A DNA stretch of 23,959 nucleotides from JABMRP01 sp964444795 (GTDB lineage: Bacteria > Planctomycetota > Planctomycetia > Pirellulales > Thermoguttaceae), in contig CAYUIQ010000137.1 in assembly GCA_964444795.1 (NCBI GenBank), positions 1 through 23,959 of the forward strand, given 5' to 3'. Position numbers and translations under genes: made by a program. Position 1 is the first letter of the stretch. Every line of letters starts with the position of its first letter. Below, in pieces: positions 14,232 through 23,298 of the stretch. The notes under the pieces are model-generated. The model had not been told where the DNA came from and made no database searches. It saw nothing but the letters and a program-made list of their open reading frames with translations.

Positions 14232-15692
14232 CTACTCCTCCACCGGCCCACCCGACAACCGCGGTTTGCGGGCCGCTTGCACTTCGTCGGGACGGCTGGT
14301 GGGCGTGCGATGGGGCGATTCGTGCAGTAGGTCCGCTTCTTCTTCGGTGATGCGAAACAGGGCCGCGACGAAAGCGTCGAGCGTTGCCTTGTTTTCCGTC
14401 TCGGTCGGTTCGATCATCATCGCCTCGCGAACGATCAGGGGGAAGTAGACCGTCGGGGCGTGGAAACCGAAATCGAGCAGCCGCTTGGCGATGTCCATGG
14501 CCGTGATCCCCCGTTCGGCCTTGAGCTTCGACGCCGAGGCGACGAATTCATGCATGCACCGATCGCCTTGTGGCACGGGAAGAATGTGTCGCACGCGGCT
14601 GAGCAGGTAGTTGGCCGCCAGCACGGCGCCCTCGGAAACGCGCCGCAGTCCGTCCGGGCCATGGCTGAGGATGTAGCAGGCCATTCGCACCAGTACGCCC
14701 GTGTTGCCGAAAAAACTCCGCACGCGGCCGATCGACTTCGGCCGATCGTCGTCGAGCCGGTAGACGTCTCCCTGGCGAACGACCACGGGCACCGGCAAGT
14801 AAGGTGCCAGATCGGCACCGACGGCGATCGGTCCGGCTCCGGGTCCGCCGCCGCCGTGCGGTCCGCTGAACGTCTTGTGGGGATTGAAGTGCATCATGTC
14901 GGCCCCGAAGTCGCCGGGCCGGGTGATGCCCATGATGGCGTTCATGTTGGCCCCGTCGAGATAGACCAGCCCGCCGGCCTCGTGGACCATTTGGGCGATC
15001 TTCTCGATCTGGCCGTCGAACATACCCAGCGTGTTGGGGTTGGTAATCATGAACACGGCCAGATGTTCGTCGATCTTTGCGGTCAGGTCGTTCAGATCGA
15101 CGAACCCCTCGGCGGTGCTCTTCACCGGAACCGTGCGAAAGCCGGCCATCGTGGCGCTGGCGGGGTTCGTGCCGTGGGCACCGTCGGGAATGAGCACGGT
15201 GGACCGTTTCTGGCCCAAGTCGCGAAACCGGGCGGCGGCGACCAGCAGGGCGGTAAACTCGCCGTGGGCACCGGCCGCCGGTTGCAGACTGACGGCCGGC
15301 AGCCCGGCGATCTCGGCCAGCATTTCCTGCGACTGGTGCATCAGCCGCAACATCCCCTGGATCGTTTCTTCCGGCTGATAGGGGTGCAAGTCGATCAGCC
15401 CGGGCAGGCCGGCCAGCCGCTCGTTTCGCTTGGGATTGTACTTCATCGTACACGATCCCAGCGGATAGAAATGGGTATCGACCGACATATTGAGCGTCGA
15501 CAGATTGGTGTAATGCCGCACCAGATCGGGTTCGGAAAGCTCGGGCAGCGGCGGCGGCGTGTCGGCCAACGACTCGGTGGGCAAAAGTTCGTCCAGCGGC
15601 CGACGGGGTACGTCGCACTCAGGAAGAAAAACGGCCCGAGCGCCCGGGTTGGACTGTTCGTCGAGCAGTTGCGTGGCGATGGGGTTTCTCAT
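14232..15692 (-). CDS. gcvPB: Glycine dehydrogenase (decarboxylating) subunit 2, P-protein
   Basis: A 486-residue half of the split P-protein, which decarboxylates glycine using pyridoxal phosphate. The start is the ATG at 15692 (MRNPIATQLL); the frame stays open far upstream, but that part is a shadow of gcvPA. Visible motifs are DTHFYPLGSCTMKYNPK (72-88), PAAGAHGEFTALL, IPDGAHGTNPASA, YLDGANMNA and the cofactor lysine K273 in HFNPHKTFSGPHGGGG. The length is typical for the split form. The start lies 29 bases after the gcvPA stop, so the two subunits are almost surely co-translated. The C-terminus has a short extra tail (HRTPTSRPDEVQAARK). Confidence 0.95.
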   Translation of the reverse strand: MRNPIATQLLDEQSNPGARAVFLPECDVPRRPLDELLPTESLADTPPPLPELSEPDLVRHYTNLSTLNMSVDTHFYPLGSCTMKYNPKRNERLAGLPGLIDLHPYQPEETIQGMLRLMHQSQEMLAEIAGLPAVSLQPAAGAHGEFTALLVAAARFRDLGQKRSTVLIPDGAHGTNPASATMAGFRTVPVKSTAEGFVDLNDLTAKIDEHLAVFMITNPNTLGMFDGQIEKIAQMVHEAGGLVYLDGANMNAIMGITRPGDFGADMMHFNPHKTFSGPHGGGGPGAGPIAVGADLAPYLPVPVVVRQGDVYRLDDDRPKSIGRVRSFFGNTGVLVRMACYILSHGPDGLRRVSEGAVLAANYLLSRVRHILPVPQGDRCMHEFVASASKLKAERGITAMDIAKRLLDFGFHAPTVYFPLIVREAMMIEPTETENKATLDAFVAALFRITEEEADLLHESPHRTPTSRPDEVQAARKPRLSGGPVEE

Positions 15693-15721
15693 GACGGGGA
15701 TCTCGGTTGGACGCGGGGGTT

Positions 15722-17062
15722 CTACGATGCCATTACCGCGGCCAGGCGGTCGATTTCTTCCTTGGTACGTTTCTCGGTAACGGCAACCAACAGGCAATCG
15801 GCCAGATCGGGATACCAGCGGCCCAGTGGGACCCCGGCGAAAATGCCTTCCCGGCGTGCCGCTTCCAGCCGCTGCTCGACGCGGCCATCGAGTACCCGGA
15901 CCACGAATTCCTTGAACGTCGGTTGATCGAACGCCGGCGACAAGCCGGCCGTGGTGGTCAACTGTTCGGCCGCGTATCGCGCCTTCTGTAGACACAGTTC
16001 GGCCAGTTGGCGCATCGAGTGTGGTCCCATGGCGGCCAGGTAGACCGCCGCGCGCAGGGCCAGGAGGCCTTGGTTGGTGCAGATGTTGCTGGTCGCCTTT
16101 TCCCGGCGAATGTGCTGCTCGCGGGTCTGCAACGTGAGCACCCAACAGCGGCGGTCGCGACGGTCGACCGTTTGCCCCACCAACCGGCCGGGCATCCGGC
16201 GAACGAACTTCTCCGCGCAGCCCATCATCCCCAGATACGGTCCGCCGTAGCTCATGGGAGTACCCAGGCTCTGCCCTTCGGCCACGGCCACGTCGGCGCC
16301 GTATTGTCCCGGGCGACGCAGCAAACCGAGGCTGATCGGATCCACCGCCACGACCAACAGGGCGCCGGCCTCGTGTGTGATCCGGGCCAGCGTCTCCATC
16401 TCTTCGAGGCAGCCAAAGAAGTTGGGATGTTGCACCAATACACACGCCGTCCGGTCGTCCAGCGCCGCGGCGAACTGCTCGGGATCGACGGTTCCCCGCG
16501 GCGTTTCGACGGTCACCAACTCGGCGTCCATGTTGGCCAGATAGGTATCCAGAATCTGCCGATACTCGGGATGGACACTCTCCGCGGTGACGACCCGGCG
16601 CCGGCCTCGCGCGGTCGCCAGGCACATCAGTACGCCTTCCACGGCCGCGCTGCCGCCGTCGTAGAGACTGGCGTTGGAGACGTCCATGCCGGTGAGTTGC
16701 GTGACGAGCGTCTGATACTCGAAAAAGGCTTGCAGGTTGCCCTGACTGGCTTCCGCCTGGTACGGAGTGTAGGACGTGTAGAATTCGCTCCGCGAGGCGA
16801 CGAAATCGACGACCGCGGGAATGAAATGGTCGTAGCTGCCGCCGCCGAGAAAACAGGCGGTCTGCCCGGCCGGTTGGTTCCGCCGGGCCAGCGCGGTCAT
16901 GGTCTCGGTCAGTTCCAGCTCGCCCATCGCCGGCGGCAGATCGAGTTGCCCGGAAAAGCGAATCTCCGCCGGCACCATGGCAAACAACTCGTCGATCGAA
17001 CGCGCACCGATCGCCTCAAGCATTTCCTGCTGGTCGCGCGGTGTATTGGTTGTGTAGGGCAT
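15722..17062 (-). CDS. gcvPA: Glycine dehydrogenase (decarboxylating) subunit 1, P-protein
   Basis: A 446-residue N-terminal subunit of the split P-protein and partner of the PLP-bearing subunit. The start is the ATG at 17062 (MPYTTNTPRDQQEML); the frame runs to 17113, but that part overlaps gcvH. Family motifs are FLGGGSYDHFIPAVV, FYTSYTPYQAEASQG, NASLYDGGSAAVEG, LVQHPNFFG, PMSYGGPYLG, and LQTREQHIRREKATSNICTN near the C-terminal third. It starts 4 bases after the gcvH stop and can use the GGGAGACGAG at the end of gcvH as its ribosome binding site, which implies coupled translation. Confidence 0.95.
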   Translation of the reverse strand: MPYTTNTPRDQQEMLEAIGARSIDELFAMVPAEIRFSGQLDLPPAMGELELTETMTALARRNQPAGQTACFLGGGSYDHFIPAVVDFVASRSEFYTSYTPYQAEASQGNLQAFFEYQTLVTQLTGMDVSNASLYDGGSAAVEGVLMCLATARGRRRVVTAESVHPEYRQILDTYLANMDAELVTVETPRGTVDPEQFAAALDDRTACVLVQHPNFFGCLEEMETLARITHEAGALLVVAVDPISLGLLRRPGQYGADVAVAEGQSLGTPMSYGGPYLGMMGCAEKFVRRMPGRLVGQTVDRRDRRCWVLTLQTREQHIRREKATSNICTNQGLLALRAAVYLAAMGPHSMRQLAELCLQKARYAAEQLTTTAGLSPAFDQPTFKEFVVRVLDGRVEQRLEAARREGIFAGVPLGRWYPDLADCLLVAVTEKRTKEEIDRLAAVMAS

Positions 17063-17066
17063 GTGT

Positions 17067-17474
17067 TTACTCGTCTCCCAACTCCTCCTCACACTGTTTC
17101 TGGTACGCGGCATGATCGAGCAGATTGCCCAGGCCGCTGGAGTCGTCGATCTTGATCTTCACAAACCAGCCCGACTCATAAGGGTCGCCGGGCAGGGAAT
17201 CGAGATCGTCGATGAGCCCCGTGTTGGCCTCGGTCACTTCACCGTCGACCGGGCAGTAGAGATCGCTGACGGCCTTGACCGATTCGATTTCTCCGAACGG
17301 TTCGCCGGCAGTCACGGCGCCGCCGACCTCGGGCAGTTCGAGATTCACCACGTCGCCCAACGCTTCCAGGGCAAAGGCCGAGATGCCGATGGTGGCAATC
17401 TTCGCGCCGGATGAATCGGTCTGGACGGAAACCCACTCGTGCGACTTGGCGTACAGGAGTTCCTCGGGTGTCAC
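17067..17474 (-). CDS. gcvH: Glycine cleavage system H protein
   Basis: A 135-residue lipoyl carrier that shuttles the aminomethyl group between the P and T proteins. The GTG start has GGAAAGGAAG upstream. It overlaps the gcvT stop in a GTGA, so its translation is probably coupled to gcvT. Motifs are LLYAKSHEWV, ATIGISAFALEALGDVVNLE, the lipoylated lysine K67 in GEIESVKAVSDLYCPVDGEV, and the end GWFVKIKI. Length is normal for the family with a slightly longer acidic C-terminus. The octanoyltransferase gene at the end of the cluster would act on K67. Confidence 0.95.
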   Translation of the reverse strand: MTPEELLYAKSHEWVSVQTDSSGAKIATIGISAFALEALGDVVNLELPEVGGAVTAGEPFGEIESVKAVSDLYCPVDGEVTEANTGLIDDLDSLPGDPYESGWFVKIKIDDSSGLGNLLDHAAYQKQCEEELGDE

Positions 17475-18628
17475 GATGCACTTCCTTTCCTTGTGCGGCT
17501 GTAAAACGGTAGTTCGACGACTCGGGCCGGCTCGCTTCGGCCGCGCACGTCGATCGACAACTCGGTTCCCACGGAGGCACACTCGGGGCAAACGTAGCCC
17601 ATGGCGATCGGTTTGCCCAGTGTCGGCGAGAAAGACCCGCTGGTTACCAGGCCGGCCTTCTTGCCGTCGGCCATGATCGACGATCCCTGGCGGGCAACGC
17701 GCCGGGCGGACAACTCCAAACCGACGCGCACCCTCGCCGGCGGGTTCTCCTGCAAACGCAAGAGGGCGTCGCGGCCGGGGAAATCGTATCCGACCAGATG
17801 GCAGGCAAACTCCAACCCGGCCTCGAACGGATTGACCTGCTCGGAAAGCTCGTGGCTGTACAGCGGCATCCCCGCCTCCAACCGCAACGTATCGCGCGAG
17901 CCGATCCCGGTGGCCACGATGTCGTACGGACGGCCCATTTCCATCAGCGCTTCCCACATCGCCGGGGCGATGCTCGCGCCGATGCTCAACTCGAACCCGT
18001 CTTCGCCCGTGTAACCGGTGCGGCTGATGATGCCCCCCTGGCGTTGGGCGGCCGGATGGAGGATATGGGCCTGCGCGCCGCGGTAATACTTCATCGACGT
18101 CAGATCGACGTGAAACAGCGGCTGCAACAACTCGACCGCCCGCGGCCCCTGAACGGCCAACATGGCCCAGAGATGCGTCACGTCGGTACAGACGATCTCC
18201 TCACCCCGTTTTTCGGCCCGTTGGCGGGAAAGATGGCGGCCGATCCAGCCGATAATCTTTTCCCGATTGGCCGCGTTGACCACGAGGACATAGTACGGCT
18301 GGCCCTGGACACTGTGGTAGTGGCCGACCAGCACATCGTCGAGAATGCCGCCGTGGGTGTCGGTAATCAGCGAGTAGCGGATCTGTCCCTGGGCCATGTC
18401 GGCCACTTTGCGGGTGAGCAGTTCGGCCAGAAAGACGGCCGCTCCGGGACCCTCGAAGCGCAGGCGGCCCATGTGGGAAATATCGGCAATCCCCAGCGAC
18501 GCCCGGGTGGCCCGATGCTCGTCGAGGATGGAGGTATACTGCACGGGCATCGTCCAGCCGGCAAACTCGACCATCCGCGCACCGGCGGCCACGTGCCATT
18601 CGTAGAGCGGTGTTCGTAGCGGTTCCAT
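17471..18628 (-). CDS. gcvT: Aminomethyltransferase, glycine cleavage T protein
   Basis: A 385-residue tetrahydrofolate-dependent T protein that releases ammonia and methylene-THF from the H-bound intermediate. It begins MEPLRTPLYEWHVAAGARMV. Family marks are FAGWTMPVQY, DISHMGRLRFEGPGA, QIRYSLITDTHGGILDDVLV, AVQGPRA, RTGYTGEDGFEL, GSRDTLRLEAGMPLY and TSGSFSPTLGKPIAMGYV. It is full length and is the first gene of the cluster. The ATG at 18628 has no strong ribosome binding site. I looked for a glycine riboswitch upstream and saw none. Confidence 0.95.
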   Translation of the reverse strand: MEPLRTPLYEWHVAAGARMVEFAGWTMPVQYTSILDEHRATRASLGIADISHMGRLRFEGPGAAVFLAELLTRKVADMAQGQIRYSLITDTHGGILDDVLVGHYHSVQGQPYYVLVVNAANREKIIGWIGRHLSRQRAEKRGEEIVCTDVTHLWAMLAVQGPRAVELLQPLFHVDLTSMKYYRGAQAHILHPAAQRQGGIISRTGYTGEDGFELSIGASIAPAMWEALMEMGRPYDIVATGIGSRDTLRLEAGMPLYSHELSEQVNPFEAGLEFACHLVGYDFPGRDALLRLQENPPARVRVGLELSARRVARQGSSIMADGKKAGLVTSGSFSPTLGKPIAMGYVCPECASVGTELSIDVRGRSEPARVVELPFYSRTRKGSAS

Positions 18629-18835
18629 CGTGTGGTTCTGGCCTGGTTCAAACGAGAGTAGCAGTTAGCCCGGTTTGACGACCATTGTAACGGCCCACGC
18701 GAAATCGGCTAGTGGGCTATCACGCCATGCTTGACAGGTGCCACGCGCATCTTGCCGCTTACACTGGCGATCCTGCCGATGGGGGGATGGCGATTTCGTT
18801 GTCGGTGCTTCAATGACACCCGGCCGGAACCAACG

Positions 18836-18868
18836 AAAAACCCCGCCGAACCATGAGGCCAAGCGGGG
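18836..18868 (-). terminator. Rho-independent terminator after the PEP-CTERM gene
   Basis: On the minus strand, CCCCGC and GCGGGG (plus strand 18863-18868 and 18841-18846) pair around a 16-base loop and are followed by TTTTT (AAAAA at 18836-18840). The stem begins 29 bases after the stop codon of the LamG gene. Confidence 0.65.
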
Positions 18869-18897
18869 CTTTGGAATTCAAGTTACGGAGTGATCCG

Positions 18898-20343
18898 CTA
18901 CCGCTTTCGCCATCGCCAGCCGACAAACGCCAGCAGACCCAGGACGCAGAGCACCAAGCTGGAGGGCTCGGGAACGGCGGCCTGCGGGAGCAGCCGGATA
19001 GACGCGTTGATTCGCGTTCGGTCGTTGTCGTGGCCGTTTCCGCCATCGTCGATCGCCATGTAGAGCAGATCGCCCGAGCCGATCGTCAGTGTTCCGAGCA
19101 GTGTTTCCCAGTCGTTGTTCGTTGAGGGATCGTCCGTGAAGACGTCGACCTTGTCGATCAACGCCATCAGGCTTTCGCTCTGGTCCCAGTGAAAGAGTTG
19201 ATAGCCGGGCGATGCGACTGCGTTGTTGTTGTTTTCGATCAACTCGAAGTAGTATTCGATCGTGCCGTCGAAACGCGATTCCCAGGCGATGACCGGCGCG
19301 CGACTGTCGTCCGGATGGACCGTGAAATCGGAAGTCCGAACACTCGGGTGCCCGGATCCGTCGTCCCAGGTGTGGCCGCCGAAGCGGCTCATGTCGGTAA
19401 AATCGCCCGGCGCGCCGGTTCCGGTCACGTCACCCGCGCCGTCGATTTCGGCGTACATGTAACGCCAGCGGCCGTCGTCGCGCCACTCCGAGGCCGTTGC
19501 CGACGGATCGGTGGAGGCGGTGAAATGGTCGTTTCGGAAATCCCAACTCGGCGCGGCGGCCAACTCTTGCGGCGAGGCTTCGTCCGCGGCGAGGAGTTGG
19601 ATCTGGCGTGGATTGAGTTGCCCGGTCCAGATCGAAAGGTCGTCGATCTGACCGTCCCACCCGCGGTTATTGTCCTTCGCAATCCGGCCAATCGTCAGCG
19701 GTTTCGATTTATCCAGCCCACCGAACGTCTGATGTTGCGTCGAGACCACTTGACCGTCGATATACATGCGAATCCGACTACCGCCGTCCGATTCTTCACT
19801 GGCCGTCACGGCGACGTGCCACCAGGGCGCGTCCCACGTGGCCGGTTCCGTAATGACCGGTCCGTTGAGCCGGTCCGAATCGACGTATCCGCCGAGCGTT
19901 CCGTTGGTGAAACTGCCGTGACTCTTGTTCAAGTGGATGCCGACCCCGTCGCCATGTGCCGCGCCGAAATCGAGCGCGTACGCCATGTCGGTCGCCAGTT
20001 GCGAGGGCGCGACGTCACTTTGCACCCAAAGCGATATGCCGAAATTGCTGGCGAAAATCTTTTCGTACTCCACGTTGATCGGATCGCTTCCACTGGTCGA
20101 GCCGATCCGGAGGTAGTCGTATCCACCCGCGGGATCGAGCGACAATGAGCCCGTGCTGTGTGCGATCGGGGCCGCCGCGCCGAACGTCGGGCTGCCGTTG
20201 ACCGTCGCCGTGTAGCCAAAACTGCCCGTGTCGACGTGAGAATCGTCGAACGCCCAGTAATTGACCAGTTCGGCCCGAGCCGCTGAAACAGCGGAAACCG
20301 AGATCAACACCGCCAAGAAACCAATACTCGATCGATGCAACAT
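18898..20343 (-). CDS. LamG-domain protein with PEP-CTERM sorting signal
   Basis: A 481-residue predicted exported surface protein. The ATG at 20343 is chosen because GGGAGA lies eight bases upstream and a clear signal peptide follows (LHRSSIGFLAVLISVSAVSA, then ARA). The frame is open to 20409. Residues about 27-230 form a LamG/concanavalin-type jellyroll: LVNYWAFDDSHVDTGSFGY, FGISLWVQSD, WWHVAVTASEE, IRMYIDGQVV, and GWDGQIDDLSIWTGQLN with the usual end LLAADEA. The second half is a beta-rich region with no family I recognise. The C-terminus is a PEP-CTERM signal: VPEPSS at 457, a hydrophobic helix and a basic end WRWRKR, which is recognised by exosortase. Probably a binding or matrix protein. 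It has its own terminator, and no partner gene is nearby. Confidence 0.88.
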   Translation of the reverse strand: MLHRSSIGFLAVLISVSAVSAARAELVNYWAFDDSHVDTGSFGYTATVNGSPTFGAAAPIAHSTGSLSLDPAGGYDYLRIGSTSGSDPINVEYEKIFASNFGISLWVQSDVAPSQLATDMAYALDFGAAHGDGVGIHLNKSHGSFTNGTLGGYVDSDRLNGPVITEPATWDAPWWHVAVTASEESDGGSRIRMYIDGQVVSTQHQTFGGLDKSKPLTIGRIAKDNNRGWDGQIDDLSIWTGQLNPRQIQLLAADEASPQELAAAPSWDFRNDHFTASTDPSATASEWRDDGRWRYMYAEIDGAGDVTGTGAPGDFTDMSRFGGHTWDDGSGHPSVRTSDFTVHPDDSRAPVIAWESRFDGTIEYYFELIENNNNAVASPGYQLFHWDQSESLMALIDKVDVFTDDPSTNNDWETLLGTLTIGSGDLLYMAIDDGGNGHDNDRTRINASIRLLPQAAVPEPSSLVLCVLGLLAFVGWRWRKR

Positions 20344-20690
20344 GATCACTCTCCCGTGTCTAGGTGCCAATGCCCGAAAGTCTCCAAGGTGCCGTGGATT
20401 GCCGGGCATACCATCTCCACACTACCCACCCTAATCGGAAAACTCCGCCCTGTCCAGTTTCCGGTGAAAGCGATTGCCCCGCCGTCGAAGACTGTCGCCC
20501 ACTCAGCGGCAACGCAAGGGGGGAGCCTGGGGCAATGATCATTGGAGATTTGATACCTCCAAAAAACATCGCCGTGACGGCCTTTCAAAACTACCCTCTC
20601 TCCCGCAGGAGTATGGCTCCCGCCTCACCGAACGGCGCTGTTGAAAGAAGGTGATTCGTGGGGGGACTGCAATGAGATACTAGCCCCATG
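20344..20690. other. Intergenic gap, no gene seen
   Basis: This 347-base gap lies between the end of the RNase R gene and the start of the PEP-CTERM gene, both leftward. It should hold the PEP-CTERM promoter, but I could not find a convincing pair of boxes. No hairpin followed by a T run is visible downstream of RNase R. Confidence 0.4.
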
Positions 20691-23090
20691 TCACCGCCGC
20701 CGCTTGCGGCCGCTCGCCTTCTTCTTTGCCGGGCGGGTCTTCTTCTTCGCCCCTCCGGTCTTCTTCTTCGCTGGACGGGGCTTCTTCTTTGCCCCTCCGG
20801 TCTTTTTCGTCGCCGGGCGGGCCGTTTTCTTCGTCGCACGGGTCTTTTTCGTCGCCGGGCGAGCCTTCTTCGCGCGACCGGGCTTGCCGTCCCGCGGCGG
20901 ACGCGGAGCGCGGCCGATGAGGCGGAAATCGAGCTGGCGGCGGTTCAAATCGACCCGGGCGACCGCCACACGTAGCGAGTCGCCGAGGCGGAACATGTTG
21001 TCGCCGTGGTAGCCGGTCAGACAATGGGCGGCCCGGTCGTAACGGTAGGTATCGTCGGTCAGCGAATCGACGTGGACCAGCCCTTCGGCGGGAATCTCGA
21101 CTCCCCGGACGAACAGCCCGAACCGCTCGACGCCGGTCACCACGCCGTCCATTTCCTCGCCGATCCGATGGCTGAGATATTCCAGCAGCTTCAGCCGGGT
21201 CAGCTCCCGTTCGGCCGCTTCGGCCCGCCGTTCCCGATCCGAGCAATGTTCGCCCGAGACGACCAACTCGCCCACGCCCTCGCGGGGTTGCACGCCACCG
21301 AGCAGGCAGTCGATGAGCCGGTGGATCGTCAGGTCGGGGTAACGCCGGATGGGCGAGGTGAAATGGCAATAGCAGTCGCTGGCCAGGGCGTAATGACCAT
21401 CGTCCACCGGGCTATACTCGGCCCGTTGCAGCGAACGCAGCGCCGCATAATGTACGGCGTAATGCTCCGGTCGGCCGACGACCCGATCGAGCAGCTTCTG
21501 CAGGGCAAACCGGCTCTCCAGGCTCTCCGTCTCGAGGCCGATTTCCCGGACGAATTCCGTCAGCAGCTTGAGCTTTTTCGGTGTGGGCGATGCGTGAATG
21601 CGGCGGAGGAAGGGGATCGCCGCGTCGCGCAGCCGCTCGGCCACCGCCTCGTTGGCGGCCAGCATGAACTCCTCGATGATCTGGTGACTTTCCGTGTTTT
21701 CGGTCACGTGGGCCCCGCTGACCCGGCCGTCGCGATCCAGATCGATTTTGACCTCGGGCATGTCCAGTTGCAGGCTGCCGCGCCGAAACCTTCGTTTCCG
21801 CAGAATCATGGCCAACTCGTGCATCCGCTCGAGCAACTCGAACACCTTCGCGCCCAGCTTCTTACGCCAGGGCTTGCGATTCTCGAGAAACTGATCGACT
21901 TGTTCGTAGGCGAGCCGCTTGCTGCTCTTGATCCGCGAGGAATAGACGTCGGTGGCCACGCAGGCGCCGTCGGCGGTCAGTTCGATCACGGCCGTCTTGG
22001 CAAACCGGACCACGCCCGGCTGGAGACTGGCCAGCCCGTTGGAGATGATCTCCGGCAGCATGGGGATCACCCGGTCGGGCAGGTAAACGCTGGTCGCCCG
22101 GCTGTAGGCCTCGCGGTCCAGCGCCGTCTTGGGTCGAACGAAATAGCTCACGTCGGCGATATGCACGCCGAGTCGCCAATGGCCGTTGTCGAGCCGCTCC
22201 AGCGAAATCGCGTCGTCAAAATCCCGCGCGTCGGCCGGATCGATGGTGAGGATCGTCTCGCCGGTCAGATCGGTGCGACCGTCCTCGGCATCTTCGCCCG
22301 TCTGCTCCTCGAACGTCTCGGCTTGCTGCCGGGCATCGTCCAGCACATCTTCGCCGAAGCGGTCGGGCAGATCAAACTCCCGCATGATCGACAGCGTATC
22401 GACCCCCGGCTTGCCCGCCGGGCCAAGGACCTCGGTAATCACGCCCTCGCCGTCGCGAACCGAGGAGGGAAAGCGGAGCATCTCGAAGACGACCTTGTCG
22501 TCGGAGCGAACGTTCTTCGCGTGCGGATCGCCGACGTGGATCGGCTGTAGGAACAACCCCCCGTCGACTTCGACGTAGGCCGAACCGTCCATCTCCAGAT
22601 ACGTGCCCACGAACTGGTGCGTCTCGCGCTCGATGATTTCGACGATCTCACCCCGAGGGCCAAAGTCCTCGCCGTCGTCCCGCCGGCCGGGGCGTCCCTT
22701 TTTCAGCTTCACCAAGACCAGATCGCCGGTGGCCGCATCGCCCGTTCGCCGGGCCGGGATGTAGATGTCCGGCGGCGGCTCGCCCGTATCGGTCGTGGCG
22801 GTGGCAACTCCCCGAGGCCGAACGAACCCGAACCCCCGGGCGGTACGGCGAAAGATGCCTGTTACCCGATCGTCCCGAGCTTCACTCGCCGGCGCCGGCG
22901 GCGCGACCAGATGGTTGGCCATGTACGCCAGTCGCCCCTTGCGGACCAGTTTCTTCACCACCCGCTTCAGGTCCGCCGCCTCGTTCTTGCCCAACCCCAA
23001 TCGCCGGGCAATCGCCCGCGGCTTGATCGGCGTATAACCGGGACGAAGGACGAGGTCCAAGACGGCTTGCTTAAGTTTGGATGATTCCAT
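20691..23090 (-). CDS. rnr: Ribonuclease R with long lysine-rich tail
   Basis: A 799-residue processive 3'-5' exoribonuclease of the RNase II/RNB family. The N-terminal winged-helix segment (IKPRAIARRLGLGKNEAADL) and cold-shock-like domains (GIFRRTARGFGFVRPRG) precede the RNB domain. Its metal-binding aspartates are in IDPADARDFDDAISLE (D284, D290, D292, D293), with the same spacing as in Escherichia coli RNase R. Later marks are HIADVSYFVRP, YLPDRVIPMLPE, EEFMLAANEAVAE and CHFTSPIRRYPDL. An S1 domain (GVVTGVERFGLFVRG) follows. The last 73 residues or so are Lys/Ala/Pro/Arg-rich, with 14-residue repeats. RNase R of other bacteria also ends in a basic tail, but this one is long and regular. 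RNase R degrades structured RNA; the tail probably helps bind RNA or ribosomes. Confidence 0.93.
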   Translation of the reverse strand: MESSKLKQAVLDLVLRPGYTPIKPRAIARRLGLGKNEAADLKRVVKKLVRKGRLAYMANHLVAPPAPASEARDDRVTGIFRRTARGFGFVRPRGVATATTDTGEPPPDIYIPARRTGDAATGDLVLVKLKKGRPGRRDDGEDFGPRGEIVEIIERETHQFVGTYLEMDGSAYVEVDGGLFLQPIHVGDPHAKNVRSDDKVVFEMLRFPSSVRDGEGVITEVLGPAGKPGVDTLSIMREFDLPDRFGEDVLDDARQQAETFEEQTGEDAEDGRTDLTGETILTIDPADARDFDDAISLERLDNGHWRLGVHIADVSYFVRPKTALDREAYSRATSVYLPDRVIPMLPEIISNGLASLQPGVVRFAKTAVIELTADGACVATDVYSSRIKSSKRLAYEQVDQFLENRKPWRKKLGAKVFELLERMHELAMILRKRRFRRGSLQLDMPEVKIDLDRDGRVSGAHVTENTESHQIIEEFMLAANEAVAERLRDAAIPFLRRIHASPTPKKLKLLTEFVREIGLETESLESRFALQKLLDRVVGRPEHYAVHYAALRSLQRAEYSPVDDGHYALASDCYCHFTSPIRRYPDLTIHRLIDCLLGGVQPREGVGELVVSGEHCSDRERRAEAAERELTRLKLLEYLSHRIGEEMDGVVTGVERFGLFVRGVEIPAEGLVHVDSLTDDTYRYDRAAHCLTGYHGDNMFRLGDSLRVAVARVDLNRRQLDFRLIGRAPRPPRDGKPGRAKKARPATKKTRATKKTARPATKKTGGAKKKPRPAKKKTGGAKKKTRPAKKKASGRKRRR
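20734..20817. repeat. Two tandem 42-base units in the RNase R tail
   Basis: Units at 20734-20775 and 20776-20817 (minus-strand coding) each encode a version of RPA(K/T)KKTGGAKKK plus one residue. They are imperfect at the DNA level. Flanking sequence has shorter related KK(T/A) units. Confidence 0.7.
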
Positions 23091-23298
23091 GGAGGGGTCG
23101 GCCTCTGAGGACCGTCATGAAGAGGATTCGCGGATATTCAAGGAACAACACCAGCCTGATGTATCGGAGGGGATCCGTCAACACGGTCGGCGCTCGCTTC
23201 GGTGTTCACCCCTTCATTCGCTCACGGTTCTTTCGGGGGGGCGGAGGCGGTTAGTGTCCTGATTTTGTGTTGCTGGCCCACAGGCTGGTCGCCCCCTA

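Noticed and set aside
15693..16625. In-frame upstream extension of gcvPB giving 797 residues
   Set aside because: The extra 311 codons overlap gcvPA out of frame and have no family resemblance. The P-protein subunit starts at MRNPIATQLL.
18684..18712. Promoter for the glycine cleavage cluster with a TACAAT -10 box
   Set aside because: The -10 match is fair, but the hexamer 17 bases upstream (CTAGCC) matches only two of six -35 positions.
18629..18835. Glycine riboswitch upstream of gcvT
   Set aside because: I looked on the leftward strand for the conserved aptamer core and did not see it. Only a GCCCAC/GTGGGC stem and repeat-like text are present. A covariance-model search would settle it.
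21006..22550. 514-residue open frame opposite RNase R
   Set aside because: Antisense shadow; RNase R has all its catalytic residues in the opposite frame.
23077..23262. 61-residue frame between RNase R and the Panacea-domain gene as a toxin candidate
   Set aside because: It starts inside the RNase R start region on the opposite strand and lacks a ribosome binding site and family features.
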